DNA from: Lumbricus terrestris
Lineage: Eukaryota; Annelida; Clitellata; Crassiclitellata; Lumbricidae
DNA length: 64,000 nt
Direction of reading: 5' to 3'
NCBI GenBank assembly: GCA_949752735.1
Contig: OX457042.1
Coordinates: 27,162,900 to 27,226,899 of the forward strand
In this document: in pieces, positions 55,646-64,000 of the stretch
Numbering within the stretch: the stretch's first letter is position 1
Layout: each line of letters opens with the position of its first letter
Position numbers and translations under genes: made by a program
Notes under the pieces: generated by a model
Databases searched by the model: none
The model's input: the letters and a program-made list of their open reading frames with translations, nothing else
What the model was told of the DNA's origin: nothing

Positions 55646-56701
55646 TATATATATATATATTTAAGTGTTTATTTATAAGCTCTAAAGCTGAACATGGCAG
55701 GATTACGGCAGCTAATTAACTAGTTAGGCTATCAATTCCAGTTTAAAAGACAATTAGTAACTCGGTCTTCATGTTTCGGCCTTCGAGGTAAGTGACCAAT
55801 AACTGACCATACAGAAGGAGGCCACGGGTCGCTGATGCCGCGACTTTAACCTAATTTGCGAATGGGAGAACAAACATCGGTAGTCAGCAATAATTGTTCA
55901 TCAGTTTAACTTTTAAATGCTTAGACTTTAGACAGCTCGGATTGCAATTCGAAATAAAAGAATATAACCGAATGAATGAAACGCGTAGACGAAATTAGAA
56001 AACAAAAACCACGAGCCTGAGCATTTATTAAAATAAGTTGTGCTTAAGCCTACTTGCAAACAGAATTATTAGCGAAAAGCTGCATTAAAACAAAGGGAAT
56101 AGGCGATAGGCCCCATAGTTGCAATCATGTATTCAAGCGGTCGTTTCCATTGATTAAATTCTTATTCATCGCTCTATCTCCTATGGATATAACATCAGTT
56201 CTTCAGTATCCTTACGAATACACCAAAGTCTTTTTCTTCTTTTCCTTCAGGCTTGAATTAATCCCTCTCTATAGTATACGGAGGGGTCAGCCACTCGGAT
56301 CCTCCTCTTCCACTTTCCTCTGTATAGGCTACACGAATACACTAAAGGGACTCAGCACAAAATTAAAAGATCAAAGAACCGTCTCTGTAAATAAGTTGAT
56401 GTGCTATAGGCCCTATAGAGATTGACTGATGAAGAAGCGATCATTTAGTGTGTTTAACGTTGTGCAAAGTTCAGACAATTTCCACGTGTTCAACGCGAAT
56501 TAAATGAGTCGCTTTATTCGAATTTACACCAGTCCTGCAGTCCCGGGAACAAAGGAATAAATTTATCTGAATAAAAGACTTTAAAATGAAGCAATGTGGG
56601 TCTATTAATTATCGAACGTATATACAAAGCTGAAGAAAAGGCACGAAGGACTCTTCATCCTCGAGTTGGATCCAGCAACGCTGAAAATAGCTGACTGTCT
56701 G
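55646..56701. other. No gene recognised
   Basis: A 123-codon frame at 56054-56425 (+) has no signal or domain I recognise and unremarkable composition. I do not call it. It lies downstream of the stop of the minus-strand gene that ends at 56702. Confidence 0.4.
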
Positions 56702-57522
56702 TCAATGGAGGCACTGATGATGGAATATGTGCCTTTCATTTTGTAGTGAATCAGGCTTAAGTTGCCGTCCGCAACCTAAGCAGGGTTTGGGACCTGGATC
56801 AAGAGGGCTTCGTTTCACGCGCTCGCTGTCCCCCGAATTATTATCCTCCTTTGGATTGTCGCTTTCCTTGACTCCAACTCCATCGCTAGATTTACCGTCA
56901 TTATTTTCCGAGCTACCGTCGTTTCCTTTAGCCTTGTCTCCAACTCCATCGCTAGATTTACCGTCATTATTTTCCAAGCTACCGTCGTTTCCTCTAGCCT
57001 CATCTCCAACTCCATCGCTAGATTTACCGTCAATTTTTTCCGAGCTACCGTCGTTTCCTCTAGCCTTGTCTCCAACTCCATCGCTAGATTTACCGTCATT
57101 ATTTTCCGAGCTACCGTCGTTTCCTCTAGCCTCTCTCGCACCGCTGTCTCCTCCTTTTTCTTTACGGTTTCTGCCACCAGATGCCACGGTGAATGGCCAG
57201 GTGGTGTCCGTAATTTCTTCACAGTAGCACTTCTTATTCGACGAGCCAGGCTTCGTGTAGATGTTGTGCCCCAAAGACCGAGGTGTGGTAGAGTACTGAA
57301 TGGTCGTGGCTTCTTGAGGAGGGATTTCTGTGGTCTTCGGTATTTGAGAGTCTCTGTCTCGATGTAGAGATTTCGGCTTTGATGCATCTTCCTCTTCCTG
57401 CTTCCTCTTCTCCTCCTCTCCTTCTTTCTTCTTCTGCTCCTCCTCTTCTTTCTTCTTCTCCTCTTCTTCTTTCTTCTTCTTCCTCTTCTTCTCCTCTTCT
57501 TTCTTCTTCAGTTTCTCCTCTG

Positions 57523-57554
<32 letters not shown>

Positions 57555-58839
57555 CCACCAGTCTCTTCCTCTTCCTCCTCGTCCTCTTTTAATTCTTCAG
57601 CTTCAGCTTCTATAGAAAGAAAAGAAATACACCCGGTTAGTGATTCAAAATTTGCACACAACTGAATTTCAGTGATTGAGGAAGTTAGTGATCATGCATT
57701 TTGTGTCGTGTCGGTCTGTCTAGCTATATTTTATGTTTGTGTTTATGTCTGTCTGTCTGTCTGTCTAGCTATATTTTATGTTTGTGTTTATGTCTGTCTG
57801 TCTGTCTATCTATCTATATGTCTGTCTGTCTGTCTGTCCGTCTGTCTGTCAGAAAGTGAGGGAATCACAGCCATATGCCCTATAGCGCAGATCGCATAAT
57901 CAAAATGACAAACGGCGACAGCTGAAACTATAAAAATTTAATCTTTTACTCTTATAACTGCGCACTTAAATTACTATCGGAATGTCTTTCATATTACTTC
58001 ACTTTACTTTTACATTTTTATACTTTCTTACTTTTACTTTTAGGCCTACATTTCTTTCCATACAATTTCCTATTTGCCTTGGTTGTCAAATTCACTTATA
58101 GACCATCTAATTATTTTGCAAGTTTTTACTCAAGTCTGATGTTTTAAAATTTTCATTGTCTTTGAAACCGCACACTGAAAAAGTTCAGCGGCGTGTAGCC
58201 AAATTCTTCTCAAATCTATCGTTAGTTTCATTGCGTCGTGTATAAGTTAATCTTATTTTCCTGGCGAGATGCTTCCTTAATAAAAAAGTTGGGGGTTGCG
58301 AAAGTCACGCAGCAACTCCGCTTCTGGCTGCACTCTGCCAGGGCCAGTTCCAAGCCTGGATAAAGTAGGAGGGTGACATTATTCAATTTTGATATGATAT
58401 GGCAGTGTCGTTAAATAGTAGGCTAACAAGTAAAGTCACGCAGCAGGGCTGTTTTAAAGGAATTTTTGAACTGCACAACCCCTTCTTTCCTTTCTCATCC
58501 TCCATGGTAAATCACTTCCAATCGGAGGACAATGGCCTTTTTTCCTAGTTTTAACTGTACTGAAGTGCTTCTACAACCGCACATTTTGCGCACAACTGCA
58601 CGTTAAAAAATCCTGTCACGTAGCATTCTTCCAGTCGATTGCAACGAATTGCAAACAGCTTATCAATAACATGAAATTAATGCTAAATTTCAAAATGTCC
58701 GAATCAAGTTCTTACCATACTCAACTATCAGTCTTTCCAGCACTTCCTCCAGACTTTCCAGCTGACGATGTTTAGCTTCAGTAGGAGTTGCCGCAAGAAT
58801 AGAAGCTAGTACAATCAGAAAACACATGCGAAGCGCCAT
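56702..58839 (-). CDS. Predicted secreted Glu/Lys-rich repeat protein, 343 aa
   Basis: Exon 1 (58839-58716; 5' UTR acceptor TTTTCAG at 58881) encodes MALRMCFLIVLASILAATPT plus EAKHRQLESLEEVLERLIVE, a signal peptide and short amphipathic helix, with a strong donor TATG then GTAAG. Exon 2 (57609-56702) joins in phase 1: long Glu then Lys/Glu-rich helix (residues about 42-120), GHNIYTKPGSSNKKCYCEEI, four 22-residue repeats (RGNDGSSENNDGKSSDGVGD), a furin-type RVKRS site and a Cys-containing tail GPKPCLGCGRQLKPDSLQ ending HHQCLH. Intron 58715-57610 holds a TGTC microsatellite. It parallels the gene at 49368-51844 in exon plan, intron phase, start context and YTK...CxC motif. Function unknown; extracellular matrix or mineral-binding roles are only suggested by composition. 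Confidence 0.65.
57690..57855. repeat. TGTC microsatellite in an intron
   Basis: TGTC runs with an internal duplicated block TAGCTATATTTTATGTTTGT (57721 and 57767, 46 bp apart). Confidence 0.9.
58313..58363. repeat. Short dispersed repeat, pair of 521-570
   Basis: Matches 521-570 in the same orientation, over CAACTCCGC, CACTCTGCCAG and CAAGCCTGGATA. In the intron of the 56702-58839 gene. Confidence 0.6.
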
Positions 58840-58957
58840 GGTGCCGTAGCGCTCGAAGCTATGAGGCATATAGGCTAGTCCTGAAAACAGAGACATAATG
58901 TGGAATAGATGAAGACAACGAACCACGACCTTTAATGTATTATAGACAATTTTTCAT

Positions 58958-59100
58958 TGTATTGTGTTGTATCTATAAATTTATATAGCGCCTGTCGCAG
59001 CGCGCACTACTCGGAGGTGCACCCAGTGCGTGAGACAGTGAGACTAGAAGATAAAAGTGGTCTTCAGTTAATATAGAAGAACACGTCGAATGAGGTAGCT
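58958..59100 (-). mobile_element. LINE 3' tail, antisense
   Basis: On minus: GTGCACCTCCGAGTAGTGCG, then CGACAGGCGCTATATAAATT, a diverged version of the common tail, ending in GTATTGTG-like repeats. Confidence 0.6.
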
Positions 59101-59292
59101 GGTTTCACACGGGCCAATGAAAGCAAAAGCTCGCGTTTTAGCCATGGCGGTCCTACATTGAATGTTGAAACCCCCAAACCACAGGCAATTATCACCCTGC
59201 ATTACGTTGCGTTAAGTTAATCTTACTGTCCTGACGTATTGTTTCCTAGGACAAGTCAACGGTAGTGAGAGTAATCCAGAATTTTTTCAGTC

Positions 59293-59350
59293 TATTGCAT
59301 GATGATGATGACGACGACGACGACGACGACGATGATGATGATGATAATGA
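59293..59350. repeat. GAT/GAC trinucleotide repeat
   Basis: Runs of GATGAT and GACGAC. The frame through it is poly-Asp and not supported as coding. Confidence 0.9.
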
Positions 59351-59525
59351 CGAGTACTCTGCCCTAAGGCCGGCTCGTTGGCTTTTACGTCCCTGGGATG
59401 AGATGAGTGAGGTGGTTTCCCGTTGCCTTCCTCACATGAGTATATACATAGACTCATTAAAATATTAAATCAATGCTTACTTTTAAGAGGTTATGTAATG
59501 TTTGTTGACTGACTATACAAAATAA

Positions 59526-59690
59526 TGGCTCCAGGTTCGAATCCTCCTCAAGCAGCCGCATAGGGACATTGACCAAATCCTTCACTCGCAATTGCTCGGG
59601 CGCTTCGGCGTGAAACTCCGCGCTATAATCAGGAGAGCCTCTGAGTAGCGAGCTTGAATGGCGCTATAGAAATGGACAAATAAAATAGAT
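59526..59690 (+). mobile_element. Main SINE, 5'-truncated, sense
   Basis: Begins at the B box (AGGTTCGAATCCTCC) and keeps the body (CCTTCACTCGCAATTGCTCG) and tail (GAGAGCCTCTGAGTAG, CTTGAATGGCGCTATAG), ending in AAATA repeats. Confidence 0.8.
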
Positions 59691-60579
59691 AAATAAATAA
59701 ATAAATAGAATAAATGAAGCAGAGAGCGATACAATGCAGCGCAGTAAAATGCCACCACACAATTACATTATGCCTATTAGTAACTCAAGATAGGCCTAGA
59801 GGAAGGAACGCAAGGTTAACCAAAGGGCGAGTCTCTCTAACCACTATGCTAGTTAATTTTTTTTATCATAGTCCTGTGGGATGAGGCGCCGAAAAACGCA
59901 GAATGCATTACATTACGCCCGAATAAAAGTCGTTGAAGACATTACTGTAGCGGTGTAGCCTTATAGAAGCCTATACCTTTCATGTCAAAATGTTATTACT
60001 CTCATATGCATGTAACCCAACTATAGCGCATCCGTATTGCAGGCAGCTTTGTCCAAAATTTGTCCAGCATATTGTCCGGCATTGTCCCAGCCAACCTTGT
60101 GCATGTAAGTCAATCACATAAATTTATATAGCGCCCCTTTAAGATAATGTAATTATAGAGTTAGGCCATCAAAGGGAGATGTTTCAAGTTTCAACGCTTC
60201 GACCATAATATAGTTTCGTAAAGTTTTTGAAGGGAAGAAAGATATATCATCGTTACCTGTTGTTTATTCCCTGCTTGCAAGAACAGCATTTGCAACTATG
60301 CAACATGTGGCGAACATCGCCCTTGTTGCGGCGACCCTTGGATGACTTCACAAGGCCTGTGTAGTGTATAATGGCGTATACCGTCGGCTATACGTAGGCT
60401 ACTACTTAGCGAATCAGATTTGCAACCAGAGAAACCAAATCGATATTTATCCCACCGGAAATCGATTGATAGCAGCATGTGGGTCTATCAAATCCGCCAA
60501 TAATTATAGAATAAACCTGGTCTAACGTGCACACAACGTGCATCATTACAACGGGCGATCTCCTTGAGGTCACTTGCTT

Positions 60580-60865
60580 CAGGGGCGGATCCAGAGGGAG
60601 GCCAATCCGGCCATGGCCACCCCATTTAGAAAGTGCATGGGCAATGGCCCCCCATTTGGTTTCAGGCCATAGTAGCCTATATTATTATTGATTATCATTG
60701 TTTGCGATGACTGATGACTAAAAACGTCATCAGTTAGTGCTGGAATGGAAAACTGGTATATTTTCCAGACATTTCGACCAAACGACTAAACAAAATCATC
60801 AGATTTTTCTGGCAAAGATCACCGAAAATTTTGGCCCCCTTCGAAAATCTCTGTATCCGCCCCTG
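60580..60865. mobile_element. hAT-like MITE, GCGGATCCAG family, copy 2
   Basis: Perfect 8-bp duplication ACTTGCTT (60572-60579, 60866-60873). Ends CAGGGGCGGATCCAGAG and CTCTGTATCCGCCCCTG. Core occurs as GATGACTAAAAACGTCATCA at about 60711 and ACGACTAAACAAAATCATCA near 60783. Confidence 0.92.
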
Positions 60866-61134
60866 ACTTGCTTACACTTGTACAAATATTGACGTCTTGT
60901 TTTCGCCAGCTTGTCGTTTCAACTATAGGACCTGCAATGTGTATGTTATATTATATCCCAACACACCAGTCATAACATCAAGACAATTAATTGATTTAAT
61001 GAACGAACATGAACGCCTTAACAGCTAGACAATTTTTTTCACACATTTTGAAATGGCGGAGAATTTTGAATCTTCTAGGCTACCGGTATGTCGCTGCTGG
61101 TGGGGAGAAAGCAATTACGGGAATAAGGCCAAAT

Positions 61135-61370
61135 GGGGCGCGGTGGGGCGCGTGGGGCGCGGTGGTGTAGTTGGTATGTTCGCCGCCTTGCAGCCGAATG
61201 GTTGCAGGTTCGAATCCACCTCAAGTCGCCGCGTAGGAACCTTGAGCAAGTCCTTCACTCGCAATTACTCAGCGCTTCGGCGTGAAACTCCGATGCAGTG
61301 TCCGCTCTGTAGTCGGGAGCGCCTCTGAGCAGTGAGCTTGAAGGGGCGCTATTACAAGTGCACATACAAA
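61135..61370 (+). mobile_element. Main SINE, sense, with repeated head
   Basis: TGGGGCGCG-type 5' head is repeated about three times (61135-61162) before the full SINE: GGTGGTGTAGTTGG, GGTTCGAATCC, CCTTCACTCGCAATTACTCA, GGGAGCGCCTCTGAGCAG, CTTGAAGGGGCGCTATTAC. Confidence 0.85.
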
Positions 61371-61526
61371 CAAAATGGATAGACAGAGGATTCGTTGAGG
61401 GAATCAAGGAAAGCAGATGGATATATTCTACTCTTAGGAAATACTTTGACCCATCTTCAAATTTTGGGACATGAACAGAGTGCCGCAAATTGATTAGTGA
61501 ACAGTAATTGACCACATCAGTTAGTT

Positions 61527-61594
61527 AACCCTTTAATGCCGAGATGGTAGTAAATGGTATTGAAAATCCTATACCCTCCGGCATTAAAGGGTTA
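61527..61594 (+). repeat. Nested-hairpin element, copy 3
   Basis: TTAACCCTTTAATGCCGAGA at the left and CCGGCATTAAAGGGTTAAAC at the right. Differs from the intron 4 copy at a few bases (GGTATTGAAAATCC for GGTATGGGAAATCC). Confidence 0.85.
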
Positions 61595-61745
61595 AACGAG
61601 GCTAGAAAGTTTTGAAATCTCCCTTTGCTTCAATTAATCTCTAATAATTATAGGCCTATGTCTGCCGCTATAATACAAGGCCAGTGCTGTTATATTATGA
61701 CAACACTGACCTTGCGTGATAATTTAGTGAACAGTCTCCACATCA

Positions 61746-61965
61746 GGGCGCGGTGGTGTAGTGGTGGCGTCGCTGCCTTGAAACCGGAAGGTTCGAGGTT
61801 CGAATCCACCTCACGTCGCCGCGTAGGGACCTTGGGCAAGTCCTTCACTCGCAATTGCTCAGCGCTTCGGCGTGAAACTCCGATGCAGTGTCCGCTCTGT
61901 AGTCGGGAGCGCCTCTGAGTAGAGAGCTTGAAGGGGCGCTATAACAAGTGCGCATACATACATCA
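61746..61965 (+). mobile_element. Main SINE, full length, sense
   Basis: Best-preserved copy: head GGGCGCGGTGGTGTAGTGGT, B box GGTTCGAATCC at 61797, body with GGGACCTTGGGCAAGTCC and CGGCGTGAAACTCCG, tail GGGAGCGCCTCTGAGTAGAG then CTTGAAGGGGCGCTATAAC, ending ATACATACA. Confidence 0.9.
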
Positions 61966-62039
61966 GCACTCAAAAGACTGTGCTGACATTATGGGGTAAG
62001 CAAGGAGGAGTGGGCTTGGGTAATGGGTAGGCTGGCAGT

Positions 62040-62214
62040 GCCTAAAGTGTGAAAAAATAAGTGCCTGGACGCCCCTTACCTCTCCAAAATAAGTGCCTAG
62101 ACGCCCCTTACCTTTCCAGCCTGTGCTCGCCAATAAGTGACTGGACGGCGTTCAGATTTTAAAACAAGTGCATGGACGCCGTCCATGACCGTCCAGGCAC
62201 ACTATAAGTCCTGG
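62040..62214. repeat. GTGC(A/C)TGGACG dispersed repeat, copy 3
   Basis: Longest copy, with an internal duplication of ATAAGTGCCT(G/A)GACGCCCC (62069 and 62091) and right end ACCGTCCAGGCACACT. Related to 1262-1404 and 41938-42090. Confidence 0.75.
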
Positions 62215-62600
62215 GTAGGCCTAATGGTTAGCACTATAGCACGCTACCATCTCGAAGGTCCATTCAACATTCCAATCGGAAGTTGGCGCTGGTGGAACTA
62301 GTATGAAAAAATTCTGGCAAAAATGATTTTTTACATGCGACTCCGTCACTCAATTGGTGAAGCATTTTGACGTGGTGGGCCATCATGGGCTCCCTGTTGG
62401 CTGCCGACGACAGCTAGATTCGACTCCTGTGTTAACTTGTGAGGATCATCCGTCCGTCATGCTATCACATAAGGAATTGCAATCATTCTGCTTTGTGTCG
62501 ATTCGAATTTAAACGAAGATTTTAATTTAAAGGTAGCCTGGGACCTAACCGATCGCGCTATAAAAATTAGAAAATTTGCAGAGTGTAGAGTATTCCCGGG

Positions 62601-62911
62601 AAAGGGCGGATACAGAAATTTTTCAAGGGGGGGTGCAAAATTTAGGTCTTGGCCCAGGAAACAGGGAAAACATTTCGTCTGGGTCGCCGAAAAATCTAAC
62701 GACCTTTTTCTTAGTCATCAGCGCCTTGAATCTCTTAAAAAGATACCTTTTAAAAGGAACCTTTTTCCATCGGGTGCGATGGACGGACATGCGGAACTAC
62801 TCACGGCGGGGGGGGCACGTCAACTTTTCGGGCCAAAATAGCTGATGAAAAATAAAGAAATTTCTAAATGGGGAGCATGGCCATTTTGGCCCCTCTCTGG
62901 ATCCGTCCCTG
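62601..62911. mobile_element. hAT-like MITE, GCGGATCCAG family, copy 3
   Basis: Ends AAAGGGCGGATACAG and CTGGATCCGTCCCTG, flanked by TTCCCGGG (62593-62600) and ATCCCGGG (62912-62919), a 7/8 duplication. Contains CGACCTTTTTCTTAGTCATC, the inverse core, and a TGGGGAGCATGGCCATTTTG block. Older than the 60580 copy. Confidence 0.8.
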
Positions 62912-63429
62912 ATCCCGGGCCCTATATCAACCCAAATGTCACGAAGGGAGAAAGATTTAATAGAAAGATTGCTTTCTCTTTGCTTGATATTGGAGGCATT
63001 CCTTGTTCTTTAGCCTAAAAATTATAAGCTAAACAAATTGGTGAAGCATTTTGAATTTTACATGTAGGCCTAGATACTTTGCTGTCCAATAAGTAGCCTA
63101 CTGGGTCTATGCAATACTCTTGCCCCCATAACTTTGGTGAATAGGCTACTGGGGCGAAACCCCAGGGTGTCCTTGCTGACCTTGTGGAGTCGGTGCCTAT
63201 ATGCTCGAGACCAAGTCGATTGGCAAGTCATGTAGGGTCTTGGAGGCGGACCCACCGGAGAGAAGCAACTTCAAGCAAGGCACTGTTTTTGAGGCAAGTG
63301 TCCTGAGACTACAATAAGCCACCGTCTAGTCGCCAGAGGGCCGCCGCAATCATTGACAGCGCCTAATTCCGTCTCCTGGAATTAGAAAGAAGAAAATCAC
63401 AACATCTGTGTTGCTATGTATATAGGACT

Positions 63430-63510
63430 TTGCATGTATGTGCACATAGTATAGCACCCTTTCAAGATTTCTACTCAGAAGCGCTTCCGACTACAGCGCT
63501 ATGATTATGT
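63430..63510 (-). mobile_element. Main SINE tail, antisense
   Basis: On minus: GTAGTCGGAAGCGCTTCTGA, GTAGAAATCTTGAAAGGGTG, then CTATACTATGTGC; only the 3' part is present. Confidence 0.7.
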
Positions 63511-63873
63511 TACAACTCAAACCTGAAGATTTCCGATAAGCAGCCCCCAAACTTTACTCTGTCATGAACTTAGTCAGGAAATGAACAAGGACCCAGATTG
63601 CTTACTTTTGTTTTAGACGAATTAGTTTGTTTAGCAGTATGCTCATTCCTAATACTGACCCCCTGTCCAGTGTTTAATCTAGACGTCTCTGGGGTGGGGA
63701 AAGTTCCCCCCCAGGATTGACATTCCCCCCCAAAAAATTTGACAAAATGATATTGATTTTTAGTTACTATTTTCGTCATTGTTTTACATGAAGTGTCATA
63801 ATATACCGTGATATTATTTATTATTACATGATTATAATGACATTATTTACTACTATAATATATGATACTATCA

Positions 63874-64000
63874 TGTTAAGATGACACCTTAAAATGCAGC
63901 CATTGCAATGTGGACATTCAAAAAGTTTCTAATGGGTCACTGAAAAAGTACAGCTATTTTGTTAAGATGACCCCTTAAAATGCTACCATTGCAATGTGGA
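63874..64000. repeat. 87-bp tandem repeat running off the window
   Basis: GTTAAGATGACACCTTAAAA starts at 63874 and GTTAAGATGACCCCTTAAAA at 63961, both followed by TGC(A/T)(G/A)CCATTGCAATGTGGA. At least 1.5 units are visible before the end. Confidence 0.8.

Noticed and set aside
56054..56425. 123-codon frame on plus
   Set aside because: No domain, signal, repeat or splice support; length is within chance for AT-rich sequence of this size.
56727..57615. Ser/Pro/Leu-rich frames on plus opposite the Glu/Lys-rich exon
   Set aside because: Antisense shadows of the GAA/GAG and 66-bp repeats in the minus-strand gene.
59265..59468. Poly-Asp frame on plus
   Set aside because: Translation of the GAT/GAC microsatellite.
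61135..61965. tRNA genes at GGTTCGAATCC sites (also 37097, 51323, 53415, 16071, 2903)
   Set aside because: Only the promoter-like half is kept, each is followed by a shared non-tRNA body and retroposon tail, and no acceptor stem closes; these are SINEs.

Overview
The window is eukaryotic, intron-bearing and AT-rich, and looks like a marine invertebrate animal. Evidence: one complete 14-exon armadillo-family gene (beta-catenin) whose Arm-repeat introns fall at positions I recognise from vertebrate CTNNB1; several metazoan-type LINE 3' ends; tRNA-derived SINEs; many short DNA transposons with clear target-site duplications; and a strong excess of the palindrome TAGGCCTA. I cannot name the species. 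A deuterostome or another intron-rich bilaterian fits, but that is inference.

Layout. 1-12.6 kb is repeat-rich and holds no gene I can support. It contains LINE tails, a SINE, hAT-like MITEs, a 775-bp four-armed fold-back element, a Harbinger-like MITE and a 43-bp tandem repeat. 13.5-24.0 kb is the beta-catenin gene on + (857 codons as modelled), with LINE, SINE and hairpin-element insertions in its introns. Its probable 3' UTR runs to about 26.4 kb. 26.4-44.4 kb is dense in repeats: a 312-bp higher-order repeat with a perfect 35-bp inverted repeat, a recent 128-bp tandem duplication, a CRE-motif cluster, and a 3.6-kb hAT-like element (34857-38479) that hosts at least five other repeats in nested fashion.

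44.4-59 kb carries three small secreted-protein genes that I assembled by splice-site reasoning. One on + (44484-47196) encodes a 147-aa protein with basic cleavage motifs. Two on - (49368-51844, 296 aa; 56702-58839, 343 aa) look like diverged paralogues. Each has a short exon with a signal peptide and an amphipathic helix, then a phase-1 intron, then a long low-complexity exon: a Thr-rich mucin-like repeat in one, Glu/Lys-rich plus a 22-aa repeat in the other. Both contain a Tyr-Thr-Lys segment followed by Cys-X-Cys. 59-64 kb is again SINEs, MITEs and tandem repeats.

The genes do not form an obvious pathway. Beta-catenin is the Wnt effector and cadherin partner; the secreted genes are of unknown role. 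Several transposon families interlock. The main SINE shares its 3' tail with the local LINE, implying LINE-driven mobilisation. Many MITEs with different terminal repeats carry the same internal core, GACTAAAAAAGGTCATCAG.
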